Origin: an uncultured Alphaproteobacteria bacterium
GTDB lineage: Bacteria; Pseudomonadota; Alphaproteobacteria; Geminicoccales; Geminicoccaceae
Length of the DNA: 54,776 nucleotides
Assembly: GCA_902826935.1 (NCBI GenBank)
Contig: CADEGR010000017.1
Span: forward strand, 1-54,776
Direction: 5' to 3'
The notes under the pieces are model-generated. The model was given only the letters and a program-made list of their open reading frames with translations. It did not search any database and was not told the DNA's origin. The first letter of the stretch is position 1, and each line of letters begins with the position of its first letter. A program made the position numbers and the translations under genes. Below are positions 27,946 through 37,255 of the stretch, piece after piece.

Positions 27946-29369
27946 TGGCGAGCTGGCTGGACTGGGTCGACTTCAAGGCGCTGCCCGGCTTGCCCGGAGT
28001 CGCGAGCCTGCAGCGGGGCGTCGAGGACGTGCTGGGCCTGGCCTTCGAGCGCACCTTGCGCCTGGCGGTCACCGGCCTGCGCCAGAGCGGCAAGACCGTG
28101 TTCATCACCGCGCTCACCCACCATCTGCTGCAGGGCCGCGAGCTGCCGTTCCTGGCCGCGGTCAAGGAGCAGCGCTATCTCGGCGCCAAGCTCCTGCCGG
28201 CGCGGCCGGGCGATCTGCCGGCCTTTCCGTTCGCCGAGGCGCGCGCGGCGCTGGCCGCCGATCCGCCGCGCTGGCCCGAGCCGACCAGCGGCCTCAGCGA
28301 GCTGCGCCTGGCGGTGCGCTACGAGGTCAAGAGCCTGCTCCGTCGCCAGCTCGGCGAGCATCGCACCCTGACCCTCGAGATCATCGACTATCCGGGCGAA
28401 TGGCTGCTCGATCTGCCGCTGCTGCAGCAGAGCTTCGCCGCCTGGTCGGCCGAGGCGCTGGCCCGCGCCCGATCACCCGGCCACGCCGCGTTCGCGGCCC
28501 CCTGGCTCGCAGCACTGGCGGCGCTCCAGCCGGACCAGCCAGCCGAGCCGGCCGTGGTCGAGCATCTGGTCGAGCAGTTCCGGCGCTATCTGCAGGACGC
28601 CCAGCGCGCCGGCTTCAGCCTGCTCCAGCCCGGCCGGGTGACCATGCCGGGCGACCTCAAGGGCAGCGAGCTGTTGGCGCTTTGCCCCCTGCCGCCCGGC
28701 GCCGCGCCGGCCGGCAGCCTCGCCGCCCTGATGGCGGTCCGCTACCGGCGCTATTGCGAGCAGGTGGTGATGCCGTTCTACACCGAGCATTTCACGCGCT
28801 TCGACCGCCAGGTCGTGCTGGTCGATCTGCTCGGCAGCCTGAACCGGGGCCGGGCCTGCTTCGACGATACCCAGGCCGCCCTGCAGACCGTGCTGCGCAG
28901 CTTTCGCTACGGCTCGAGCGGCCTGCTCGCAAGGCTGTTCCGGCCGCGCATCGACACCCTCTTGTTCGCCGCGACCAAGGCCGACCACGTCGCCCACAAC
29001 CAGCACCACAATCTGCGCCTGCTGCTCCAGCAGCTGGTCGAGGAGCCGGCGAGCGGGGCGCGCTTCGAGGGCCTGCAGCCGAGCTTTCTCGCGCTGGCGG
29101 CGCTGCGCTCGACCGACATGGTCAAGACCGAGCACCACGGCCAGACCCTGTCCTGCGTGCGCGGCAAGCTCAAGGGTGAGCCGCGCGAGACGGTGCTGTT
29201 CCCCGGCGAGATCCCGCCGGAGCCGCCGGCCGCCGACGATTGGCAGGCCGATCGCTTCCGCTTCTACGACTTCGCGCCGCGGCGCCTGCTGCTCCAGGGC
29301 AATGGCCAGCCGCAGCATATCCGGCTCGACCAGGCGCTCCAGGTGCTGCTGGGCGACCGCCTCGACTAG
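27945..29369 (+). CDS. ycjX: YcjX-family P-loop GTPase-like protein (DUF463)
   Basis: A 474-residue cytoplasmic protein with an N-terminal P-loop GLRQSGKTVF near residue 42 and family segments LEIIDYPGEWLLDL, MPFYTEHFTRFDRQVVLVDLLGSLN and RIDTLLFAATKADHV. It belongs to the YcjX group, which in enterobacteria is induced with the phage-shock response together with YcjF. The function is not established. The ATG overlaps the ubiA stop by one base. ycjF follows 30 bases later. No pspA-like gene is in the window. Confidence 0.93.
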   Translation: MASWLDWVDFKALPGLPGVASLQRGVEDVLGLAFERTLRLAVTGLRQSGKTVFITALTHHLLQGRELPFLAAVKEQRYLGAKLLPARPGDLPAFPFAEARAALAADPPRWPEPTSGLSELRLAVRYEVKSLLRRQLGEHRTLTLEIIDYPGEWLLDLPLLQQSFAAWSAEALARARSPGHAAFAAPWLAALAALQPDQPAEPAVVEHLVEQFRRYLQDAQRAGFSLLQPGRVTMPGDLKGSELLALCPLPPGAAPAGSLAALMAVRYRRYCEQVVMPFYTEHFTRFDRQVVLVDLLGSLNRGRACFDDTQAALQTVLRSFRYGSSGLLARLFRPRIDTLLFAATKADHVAHNQHHNLRLLLQQLVEEPASGARFEGLQPSFLALAALRSTDMVKTEHHGQTLSCVRGKLKGEPRETVLFPGEIPPEPPAADDWQADRFRFYDFAPRRLLLQGNGQPQHIRLDQALQVLLGDRLD

Positions 29370-29399
29370 ACGAGACGAGACTAAAGAAATGACGACTGG

Positions 29400-30398
29400 A
29401 TGACCCCGCCCAAGCCGCTCGCCCCGTTCGAGCTGGATCCGAACCAGGTGGCGCCGGACATGCTGGAGCTGGTCCAGCCCGAGCCGGACGGCACGCCGCC
29501 CGCCGTCGTGCCGGCGCCGCCGCCCTTGCGCCGTCGGCCCTGGCTGCGGCTGCTGCTGGGCGCCGGCAGCGCCTTCATCCTCGGCCTGCTCGGCCTGCAG
29601 GCGCATGACTTCATCCTGGCCCAGTTCGACCGCTCGATCTGGCTGGGCGGCGCCTTCAGCCTGCTGCTGGCGCTGACCGTGCTGGGGGCGCTCGGCATCG
29701 CCGGCCGTGAGCTGTTGAGCATCCGGCGCCTCGCCAAGGTCGACCATCTGCGCCAGCGCGGCGAGCGCCTCCTGGTCAGCGGCAGCCACGGCCAGGCCGA
29801 CCGGCTGATCCGCGAGATCGAGGCGCTCTATGCCAACCGGCCGGAGCTGGACCAGGCGGTCTGGCGCTTCCAGCAGCAGGCGAGCGACGCCCTGAACGAC
29901 AGCGAGCGTCTGCAGCTGTTCGCCCAGACGGTCCTGGCGCCGCTCGACAAGCGCGCCTACCAGCTGGTCCAGACTGCGGCGCGCGATATCGCGTTCCTGA
30001 CGGCGCTGACGCCGATCAGCGCGATCGACAGCCTGATCGTGCTGGTGCGCACGCTCTCGACCTTGCGCGCGATCGCCCGGCATTACGGCGTGCGGCCGGG
30101 CTTCGCCGCGACCATGCAGCTGGTCCGCCGCGCCGCGCGCAACATCATCATCGCCGGGGTCGGCGACCTGCTGAGCCACGCCGCGCTGGAGACGGCCGGC
30201 GCGTCCTTGCTGCGTATTTTGTCGGCGCGGGTCGGCCAGGGCGCGATCAACGGCCTGCTCGCCGCGCGCATCGGCCTCTCGATCATGCAGATCTGCCGGC
30301 CCTTGCCGTTCGCCGAGGCGGAACTGCCCTCGCTGCAGAAGCTGCGCAGCGAGATCATCGCCGATCTGACCGCGAAGGCACCGGCCAGCCAGCCTTAG
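29400..30398 (+). CDS. ycjF: YcjF-family membrane protein (DUF697)
   Basis: A 332-residue protein with a Pro-rich cytoplasmic N-terminus and two membrane helices (about 50-70 and 80-102). A soluble helical domain follows, then the conserved C-terminal region TALTPISAIDSLIVLVRTLSTLRAIA and YGVRPGFAATMQLVRRAARN of DUF697. Pairing with ycjX is the usual arrangement. No good ribosome-binding site precedes the ATG; a five-codon mini-frame (ATG 29390, TGA 29402) overlaps it and could couple translation. Confidence 0.92.
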   Translation: MTPPKPLAPFELDPNQVAPDMLELVQPEPDGTPPAVVPAPPPLRRRPWLRLLLGAGSAFILGLLGLQAHDFILAQFDRSIWLGGAFSLLLALTVLGALGIAGRELLSIRRLAKVDHLRQRGERLLVSGSHGQADRLIREIEALYANRPELDQAVWRFQQQASDALNDSERLQLFAQTVLAPLDKRAYQLVQTAARDIAFLTALTPISAIDSLIVLVRTLSTLRAIARHYGVRPGFAATMQLVRRAARNIIIAGVGDLLSHAALETAGASLLRILSARVGQGAINGLLAARIGLSIMQICRPLPFAEAELPSLQKLRSEIIADLTAKAPASQP

Positions 30399-30873
30399 GC
30401 GGCCGCCTGGCCGTGGGAATATTCCTCGCCCCGCGCTGTTTGCATCCTTGACTGTCCAGGGGCAGAGCCAAGCTTGATCCTATCGCTCACTACCCGTGGG
30501 AGTCGCGGATGCTCAACAAGCTGCCGTGCTCGCAAGAGTTCGGTGGAGAGCTCGGACGGTCCGCTGTGACCGAGGCTAAGGCGATCGATCAGGCGCTCGT
30601 CGAATCGTCTCCTCGGAGTGGCGTTACACGGGCTCGAGTGCAGCGTTCCGGTTGAGGGGAACGTTCCGGATGCGCAGCGATGGCGATGAGGACGCGCCGT
30701 TGCCAGCGTCGGGAGTTGAATTGCACGTTGCTCGAGTCATCGTAGGTCGGCGCATCGCCCCTTCAAAGGATGCGCCGGCCCTTTTTTTGCGCGCATGGAG
30801 CGGGCTGAGACCAACTATTCCGTTAAACAGCCTCCTCCTGTAGCATGGCGTGCATCACAGAGGAGGATCCCCA
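30399..30873 (+). other. 475-base non-coding region; possible 3' UTR or small-RNA gene
   Basis: No convincing reading frame fits here; one short frame (30652-30843) runs through the terminator and lacks a ribosome-binding site. What is visible: palindromes GGCGGCCGCC (30399-30408) and GGAATATTCC (30416-30425), two CGTTCCGG copies (30644-30651, 30662-30669) with palindrome GGAACGTTCC (30658-30667), and a strong plus-strand terminator at 30745-30788. A long 3' UTR of ycjF or an independent sRNA would explain the terminator. I could not match it to 6S RNA, tmRNA, SRP RNA or RNase P RNA. Confidence 0.4.
30745..30788 (+). terminator. Strong Rho-independent terminator
   Basis: A 12-base-pair stem (30745-30756 with 30769-30780, one G-T pair, core GGCGCATC / GATGCGCC) and a 12-base loop, followed by C and seven T (30782-30788). 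The reverse strand has no T tract, so it acts on plus-strand transcripts. The nearest upstream gene, ycjF, ends 346 bases earlier. Confidence 0.85.
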
Positions 30874-31086
30874 ATGAAGCCGATCACCAAACACGCGTTT
30901 TGGCCCGTGGCTCTGGTCTCGGGCGGCCTGCTGACCCTGCTGGCCGCCTGCGGCGATCAGCCGGCCGAAGCCCCGGCCACGCCGCCTGCGGCCGAGGCAC
31001 CGGCCACGCCGCCTGCCGCCGAGACGCCGACCACCCCGCCGGCGACCGACTCGCAGCAGCCGGCCACGCCGCCCAGCAGCAACTAG
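30874..31086 (+). CDS. Small proline-rich repeat lipoprotein
   Basis: A 70-residue lipoprotein. A type II signal peptide ends LLTLLAAC (cysteine about residue 26), and the mature part is only about 45 residues of E-A-P-A-T-P-P-A-A nonapeptide repeats followed by a Gln/Ser tail. GGAGG lies eight bases before ATG 30874; an upstream frame to 30850 is not needed. It sits between a strong terminator and convergent gltB, so it is transcribed alone. Function unknown; a flexible envelope linker or spacer is a guess. Confidence 0.7.
   Translation: MKPITKHAFWPVALVSGGLLTLLAACGDQPAEAPATPPAAEAPATPPAAETPTTPPATDSQQPATPPSSN
30967..31047 (+). repeat. Three tandem 27-bp units
   Basis: Units at 30967-30993, 30994-31020 and 31021-31047 encode EAPATPPAA, EAPATPPAA and ETPTTPPAT. 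A partial fourth copy follows (PATPP). The first two differ at only a few third positions, suggesting recent duplication. Confidence 0.8.
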
Positions 31087-31185
31087 CCAGCGCCGACCCG
31101 CGGTCCGACCAGGCGGCGCATCGCCCCTGGCCGGGCCGGCGGGCGGCGTTCTCGACCGCCTGACCCGCGCCTGGCCAGCGCGGGC

Positions 31186-34100
31186 TCAGGCCCGCATCGC
31201 GAGCGCGTCGCCGCTGGTGACGGGCACGGTAAGCTTGTCCAGCATCTCGCGCGGCACGATCTGCCAGAAATACGGCAGCTCCCGATCGAACGCCGCGAGC
31301 AGCCGCTCGCCGAACTTGCTCTGGGTGTTGCGGACGTGGCTGACCAGCAGCTGCCTGAGATCCTCCTCGTAGTGCGCCACCTCGAGCCGCTGGTGGATCA
31401 CCATGTCGCTGTTCAGGTGCTCCGGGATCCGGCCAGTCGGATCGTAGACATAGGCCATGCCGCCGCTCATGCCGGCGGCGAAGTTGTCGCCGACCGGGCC
31501 CAGGATCGCAACCGTGCCGCCGGTCATGTACTCGCAGCCATTGTCGCCGCAGCCCTCGACCACCGCGATTGCGCCGGAATTGCGCACGGCGAAGCGCTCG
31601 CCCGCCCGGCCGGCCGCGAACAGCTCGCCCGCGGTGGCGCCGTAGAGGCAGGTGTTGCCGATGATCACGTTGTCAGCGGCCACCAGCGGGCTCGACACCG
31701 GCGGCCGGACCACGATGGTGCCGCCCGACAAGCCCTTGCCGACATAGTCGTTGGCGTCGCCCAGCACTTCCAGGCGCAGGCCCTGGACCGCGAACGCGCC
31801 CAGCGACTGGCCGGCCGAGCCGCGCAGCCGGACCGTGATCTGGCCCGGCGGCAGCTTGGCCATGCCGTAGCGCCGGGTGATGTGGGCTGACAGGCGGGTG
31901 CCGACCGCGCGGTGGACGTTGCGGATGTTGTAGGCCAGCTGGCGCTTCTCGCCGTCGACCAGGGCGGGCTTGGCATCCTCGATCATCTTGGCATCGAGGC
32001 TGTCCGGCACCTCGTTGCGGCCCTCGATTGCGCAGTGCCGAGGATGGCCGCCGGTGTCGATCAGCGCCAGGATCGGGTTGAGGTCGAGATCGTCGAGATC
32101 GGCGCTGCCGCGCGACACCTGGTGCAGCAGATCCGAGCGGCCGACCGCCTCCTTGAGCGAGCGCAGGCCGAGCGCGGCCAGGATCTCGCGCACCTCCTCG
32201 GCGATGAAGCTGAACAGGTTGACGACCTTGTCCGGCGTGCCCTCGAACTTCGCCCGCAGGTCGGAGCGCTGGGTGCAGACCCCGACCGGGCAGGTGTTGG
32301 AGTGGCACTGGCGGACCATGATGCAGCCCATCGCGACCAGGGCCGCCGTGCCGACGCCGTATTCCTCGGCGCCCAGCATGGCCGCGATCACCACGTCGCG
32401 GCCGGTCTTGATGCCGCCGTCGGTGCGCAGCACCACCCGGTGGCGGAGGCGATTGAGGGTCAGCACCTGGTTGACCTCGGACAGGCCCATCTCCCAGGGC
32501 GTGCCGGCATATTTGATCGAGGTCTGCGGGCTGGCGCCGGTGCCGCCGCTATGGCCGGAGACCAGGATCACGTCCGCCTTGGCCTTGGCGACGCCGGCCG
32601 CGATCGTGCCGATGCCGGCCTCCGACACCAGCTTGACGCAGACCTTGGCCTCCGGGTTGATCTGCTTCAGGTCGTAGATCAGCTGGGCCAGATCCTCGAT
32701 CGAGTAGATGTCGTGGTGCGGCGGCGGCGAGATCAGGGTCACGCCGGGCGTGGCATGGCGCAGCTTGGCGATCTCCAGGGTCACCTTGAAGCCCGGCAGC
32801 TGGCCGCCCTCGCCGGGCTTGGCGCCCTGGGCGATCTTGATCTCGAGCTCGTGGCAGGCGTTCAGATATTCGGCCGTGACCCCGAACCGGCCGGACGCCA
32901 CCTGCTTGATCGGCGAATTGGCGTTGTCGCCATTGGGCCTTGGCGTGAAGCGCTCCTCGGCCTCGCCGCCCTCGCCGCTGTCCGACTTGGCGCCGATCCG
33001 GTTCATCGCGATGGTCAGGGTCTCGTGCGCCTCCGGGCTCAGGGCGCCGAGCGACATGCCCGGGGTGACGAAGCGCTTCCTGATCTCGGTGATCGATTCG
33101 ACCTCGTCGATCGGCACGGGCGCCCGCCGATGGTCGAAATCGAGCAGATCGCGGATCGCGACCGGCTCGGCGTCATAGATGAACTGGGCGTATTTCTTGT
33201 AGGCGAGGTAGGAATCGCGGGCGACCGCCAGCTGCAGCTGATGGACCGCCGGTCCCTCCAGCGCATGCCGCTCGCCGCCCTTGCGGTAGCGATAGAGCCC
33301 GCCGATCTCGAGCGGCGGCAGCGCCGTGGCGAAGGCGCGGCGATGCAGCGCCAGCACCTTGTTCTGGATGCCGGCCAGGCCCATGCCCGAGAGCCGCGTG
33401 ATCAGGCCTGGGAAATATTCCGCGCAGAGCGAGCGCGACAGGCCGACCGCCTCGAAATTGTAGCCGCCGCGATAGCTGGAGATGATCGAAATGCCCATCT
33501 TGGACATGATCTTGAGCAGGCCCTGGTCGACCGCTTCCTTATAGCGCGCCAGGCACTCCTCCAGCGTGAAGCCGGGGAACAGGCCGCGCTCGTGACGATC
33601 GGCGATCATCGCCTCGGCGAGATACGGATTGACCGCGGTCGCGCCCACGCCGACCAGCACCGCGACGTAGTGGACGTCCAGGCATTCGCCGCTGCAGACC
33701 GTGATCGAGGCGAAGCTGCGGACCCCCTGGCGGACCAGGTGGCTGTGCACCGCGCCCGCCGCCAGGATCATCGAGATCGGGGCGCGCACCGGCGAGACCG
33801 CGCGATCATCGAGGATGATCTGGCCGCGGCCCTCGCGGACCGCATCCTCGGCCTCGGCCCGGATCCGGGCCAGCGCGTCGCGCAGCGCGGTCGGCCCGGC
33901 ATCGGTCTCGAAGGTGCAGTCGATCACGGTCGCCCGCTTGTGGAAATACTCCTGGAGCGCGGTCAACTCCTTGGTCAGGACCACTGGGCTGCGCAGCTGC
34001 AGGATGCGAGTCTGGCTCGGCGCCTGGTCGTAGACGTTGCCGAGATTGCCGTAGCGGGTCTTCAGGCTCATCACCCGGTATTCGCGCAACGGGTCGATCG

Positions 34101-35727
34101 GCGGGTTGGTGACCTGGCTGAACTGCTGCCGGAAATAATGGTGCATGCCGCGATAGCGGCTGGAGAGCACGGCCATGGGCGTGTCGTCGCCCATCGAGCC
34201 GATCGCCTCCTTGGCGTCCAGCACCATCGGCGCCAGCAGCAGCTCCAGATCCTCGATCGTGAAGCCGAACAGGCTTTGCTGCCGGCGCAGCGCCTCGCGG
34301 CTGATCTGGACCACCGGCCGCGCGCTCTTGTCGACCAGGTCGCGCAGATGGGTGATGCCCTTGACCCACTGGCTGTAGGGCTTCTCGTCGGCCAGATGAT
34401 CCTTCAGCTCGTGGTCGTGGTAGAACACGCCGTGGCGGAGATCGACGCCGATCATCTCGCCCGGGCCGACCCGGCCCTTCTCGATGATCCGGGTATGGTC
34501 GATCGGCACCATGCCGGTCTCGGAGCCGACGATCAGCAGGCCGTCGTCGGTCCGGTTGTAGCGCAAGGGCCGAAGGCCGTTGCGGTCCATGCCGGCGATC
34601 ACCCAATGGCCATCGCCCGCGACCAGGCCGGCCGGCCCGTCCCAGGGCTCCATCACGCAGTTGCAGTAGCTGAACAGGTCCTTGTGCGCCTGCGGGATCG
34701 CCATCTTGCCGGCCCAGGCGGGCGGGATCAGCAGGGTCTTGGCGAGCGGCAAGGAGCGGCCGCCGCGGACCAGGGCCTCGACCACCGCGTCGAGGGCCGC
34801 GCTGTCCGAGCCGCCGGCCTGGATGATCGGCTTCACGTCCTCGTTGTAGTCGCCGAAGATCGGCGCATACATCCGGGTCTCGTGGCTCTTCATCCAGTTG
34901 AGATTGCCGCGCAGCGTGTTGATCTCGCCATTGTGGGCGAGCATCCGGAACGGCTGGGCGAGCTTCCAGGACGGCCAGGTATTGGTCGAGTAGCGCTGGT
35001 GGAAGATCGCGAAGCTGGAGACGAAGCGCTGGTCCTGCAGGTCCGGATAGAACACCGACAGCTGCTCGGCCAGGAACAGGCCCTTGTAGATCACCGAGCG
35101 GCAGGACAGGGAGCAGATATAGAAGTCGTTGATGTTGTCGCTCAGGACCCGGCGCTCGATCCGGCGGCGGATCAGGAACAGGTCGCGCTCGAAGCTGTCG
35201 TCGTCGATGCCGGCCGGGTTGCCGATCACGATCTGCTCGATCTCGGGCCGGGTCGCGATCGCCTTGTCGCCGATCACGCTGGTGTCGACCGGCACCTGGC
35301 GCCAGCCGAGGATGCTGTAGTCGAAGCGCAGGACCTCGGTCTCGACGATCGTCCGGCAGCGCTCCTGGGCGGCGAAATCGTTGCGCGGCAGGAACACCAT
35401 GCCGACCGCGATCCGGCCGTCGGCATGCTTGGCGCTGTGGATCTGCTCGCGGAAGAAGCCTTGCGGGATCTCGAGATAGATGCCGGCCCCGTCGCCGGTC
35501 TTGCCGTCGGCATCGACGGCCCCCCGGTGCCAGACCGCTTTCAGCGCATCGATCGCCGCCTGGACCACGGCGCGCCGCGGCTGGCCGTCGATCGCCGCGA
35601 CGAAGCCGACGCCGCAGGCATCGCGCTCATCGGCCGGATCGTACATGCCGTGCTTGGCGAGATGCTCCGCGTCGCGGCGATAATCGGCCAGCGCCGTCTC
35701 GACGGCCTGCAGCTTCCGGTCGGTCAT
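31186..35727 (-). CDS. gltB: Glutamate synthase (NADPH) large subunit
   Basis: GOGAT alpha subunit: releases ammonia from glutamine and transfers it to 2-oxoglutarate. From ATG 35727, with AAGGAGA upstream, the product has 1513 residues. A propeptide ends before the nucleophile in RDACGVGFVA (Cys38). The class II amidotransferase domain, central domain and FMN-binding synthase domain (GAKSDSGEGGE, PGEGGQLPG, VSGHSGGTGASP) follow. The 3Fe-4S cysteines are seen in the region ending CHSNTCPVGVC, and the GXGXG beta-helix domain closes the protein. It lies 79 bases after gltD. The long open frame antisense to it is a G+C artefact. Confidence 0.97.
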   Translation of the reverse strand: MTDRKLQAVETALADYRRDAEHLAKHGMYDPADERDACGVGFVAAIDGQPRRAVVQAAIDALKAVWHRGAVDADGKTGDGAGIYLEIPQGFFREQIHSAKHADGRIAVGMVFLPRNDFAAQERCRTIVETEVLRFDYSILGWRQVPVDTSVIGDKAIATRPEIEQIVIGNPAGIDDDSFERDLFLIRRRIERRVLSDNINDFYICSLSCRSVIYKGLFLAEQLSVFYPDLQDQRFVSSFAIFHQRYSTNTWPSWKLAQPFRMLAHNGEINTLRGNLNWMKSHETRMYAPIFGDYNEDVKPIIQAGGSDSAALDAVVEALVRGGRSLPLAKTLLIPPAWAGKMAIPQAHKDLFSYCNCVMEPWDGPAGLVAGDGHWVIAGMDRNGLRPLRYNRTDDGLLIVGSETGMVPIDHTRIIEKGRVGPGEMIGVDLRHGVFYHDHELKDHLADEKPYSQWVKGITHLRDLVDKSARPVVQISREALRRQQSLFGFTIEDLELLLAPMVLDAKEAIGSMGDDTPMAVLSSRYRGMHHYFRQQFSQVTNPPIDPLREYRVMSLKTRYGNLGNVYDQAPSQTRILQLRSPVVLTKELTALQEYFHKRATVIDCTFETDAGPTALRDALARIRAEAEDAVREGRGQIILDDRAVSPVRAPISMILAAGAVHSHLVRQGVRSFASITVCSGECLDVHYVAVLVGVGATAVNPYLAEAMIADRHERGLFPGFTLEECLARYKEAVDQGLLKIMSKMGISIISSYRGGYNFEAVGLSRSLCAEYFPGLITRLSGMGLAGIQNKVLALHRRAFATALPPLEIGGLYRYRKGGERHALEGPAVHQLQLAVARDSYLAYKKYAQFIYDAEPVAIRDLLDFDHRRAPVPIDEVESITEIRKRFVTPGMSLGALSPEAHETLTIAMNRIGAKSDSGEGGEAEERFTPRPNGDNANSPIKQVASGRFGVTAEYLNACHELEIKIAQGAKPGEGGQLPGFKVTLEIAKLRHATPGVTLISPPPHHDIYSIEDLAQLIYDLKQINPEAKVCVKLVSEAGIGTIAAGVAKAKADVILVSGHSGGTGASPQTSIKYAGTPWEMGLSEVNQVLTLNRLRHRVVLRTDGGIKTGRDVVIAAMLGAEEYGVGTAALVAMGCIMVRQCHSNTCPVGVCTQRSDLRAKFEGTPDKVVNLFSFIAEEVREILAALGLRSLKEAVGRSDLLHQVSRGSADLDDLDLNPILALIDTGGHPRHCAIEGRNEVPDSLDAKMIEDAKPALVDGEKRQLAYNIRNVHRAVGTRLSAHITRRYGMAKLPPGQITVRLRGSAGQSLGAFAVQGLRLEVLGDANDYVGKGLSGGTIVVRPPVSSPLVAADNVIIGNTCLYGATAGELFAAGRAGERFAVRNSGAIAVVEGCGDNGCEYMTGGTVAILGPVGDNFAAGMSGGMAYVYDPTGRIPEHLNSDMVIHQRLEVAHYEEDLRQLLVSHVRNTQSKFGERLLAAFDRELPYFWQIVPREMLDKLTVPVTSGDALAMRA

Positions 35728-35806
35728 GATGCCAGGTCTCCTTCTCGTTCCGCCACCCGGCGAGGGGCCACCGGGGCCAGCCGCCGGGCGCTGTCGCCAG
35801 CGCCGC

Positions 35807-37255
35807 TCAGGACGCCATGGCCAAGGCCGGCGTGTTGACGCCCTGCTTGGCCTGCAGATAGCCATCGATCGCGGCCGCGGCGTCGCGGCCATCGCGCACG
35901 CCCCAGACCACCAGGGAGGCACCCCGCACGATGTCGCCGCCGGCGAACACGCCGGGCAGGCTGGTCATCATGGTGTCCCAGTCGATCCGGATCGTGCCCC
36001 AGCGGGTGACCGGCAGGGCCGGCTCGTCGAACAGGCCGGGCAGGTCGTCGGGATCGAAGCCCAGCGCCTTGATCACCAAGTCGGCTTCCAGGGTGAAGCT
36101 CGATTCCGGGATCACCTCGGGCTGCTGCCGGCCGGTCGCATCGGGGGCGCCGAGGCGCATCCGGACCGCGCGCACGCCGCTGACGTCGCCATCGCCCAGG
36201 AACGCCTCCGGGGCGGCCTGCCAGACGAACTCGACGCCCTCCTCCTCGGCATGGGCGACCTCGCGCACCGAGCCCGGCATGTTGGCGCGGTCGCGCCGGT
36301 AGAGGCAGCGGACCGAGACGGCGCCCTGGCGGACCGCCGTGCGCACGCAGTCCATGGCGGTGTCGCCGCCGCCAATCACCACGACTCGCTTGCCGGCGGC
36401 GTTCAAGGCGCCGCTGTCGAAGGCCGGCACCGGATCGCCCAGGCCCTTGCGGTTGCTGGCGGTCAAATAGTCGAGCGCCGGCACGATGTTGTCGAGGCCG
36501 ACGCCCGGCACGGACAGATCGCGCGGCCGGTAGACGCCGGTGCCGATGAACAGGGCCGCATGGCGGGCGCGCAGCTCGGTGAAGGTGACGGTCCGGCCGA
36601 TCTCGCAGTTCAGCTCGAAGCGCACGCCGCCGTCGGCGAGCAGGCGCGCGCGCCGCTCGACCACCGACTTTTCCAGCTTGAAGCCGGGAATGCCGTAGAT
36701 CAGCAGGCCGCCGACCCGGTCGTAGCGGTCATAGACGGTGACCTTGTAGCCAAGCTGGCGCAGCTGATCCGCGACCGCGAGGCCGGCCGGCCCCGCCCCG
36801 ATCACGCCGATGCTCTCCGGCCGCTCGATGGTCGGCCGGGCCGGCTTGATCCAGCCGCGCTCGAAGGCGGTGTCGGTGATGTGCTTCTCGACCGCGCCGA
36901 TGGTGACCGACTCGAAGCCCTTCTCGATCACGCAATTGCCTTCGCACAGGCGGTCCTGCGGGCAGATGCGGCCGCAGATCTCGGGCATGTTATTGGTCGC
37001 CGAGGCTAGCTCGTAGGCTTCCTCCAGGCGCCCCTCCGCCGCCATGCGCAGCCAGTCCGGGATGTTGTTGTTGAGCGGGCAGTGGACCTGGCAGAACGGA
37101 ATGCCGCACTGCTCGCAGCGGGCCGCCTGCTGGGCCGCGCGGTCCGGCTCGAACGCCTCGTAGATCTCGCGGAAGTCAGCGCGGCGGGTCTCGGCCGGAC
37201 GCTTGTCGGGCATCGCCTTCGGCACCGAGACGAACTGCATCATCTTCGAGCTCAT
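35807..37255 (-). CDS. gltD: Glutamate synthase small subunit
   Basis: GOGAT beta subunit; passes electrons from NADPH through FAD and two 4Fe-4S clusters to GltB. The N-terminus has the cysteine clusters CEQCGIPFCQVHC and CGRICPQDRLCEGNC, then FAD-binding GVIGAGPAGLAVA and NADPH-binding VVIGGGDTAMDC. The C-terminal GVFAGGDIVRGASLVV completes the FAD site. Length 482 is typical. A second in-frame ATG (M5) is possible. It is transcribed before gltB, the reverse of the enterobacterial order. Confidence 0.97.
   Translation of the reverse strand: MSSKMMQFVSVPKAMPDKRPAETRRADFREIYEAFEPDRAAQQAARCEQCGIPFCQVHCPLNNNIPDWLRMAAEGRLEEAYELASATNNMPEICGRICPQDRLCEGNCVIEKGFESVTIGAVEKHITDTAFERGWIKPARPTIERPESIGVIGAGPAGLAVADQLRQLGYKVTVYDRYDRVGGLLIYGIPGFKLEKSVVERRARLLADGGVRFELNCEIGRTVTFTELRARHAALFIGTGVYRPRDLSVPGVGLDNIVPALDYLTASNRKGLGDPVPAFDSGALNAAGKRVVVIGGGDTAMDCVRTAVRQGAVSVRCLYRRDRANMPGSVREVAHAEEEGVEFVWQAAPEAFLGDGDVSGVRAVRMRLGAPDATGRQQPEVIPESSFTLEADLVIKALGFDPDDLPGLFDEPALPVTRWGTIRIDWDTMMTSLPGVFAGGDIVRGASLVVWGVRDGRDAAAAIDGYLQAKQGVNTPALAMAS

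Noticed and set aside
30652-30843. 63-codon frame between ycjF and the small lipoprotein gene
   Set aside because: It runs through the strong terminator stem and T tract, has no ribosome-binding site and no protein-like features.
31912-35838. 1308-codon open frame on the plus strand, antisense to gltB
   Set aside because: It mirrors gltB codons in a G+C-rich genome; the translation is low-complexity (Asp, Arg, His, Leu, Ala) with no recognisable domain.
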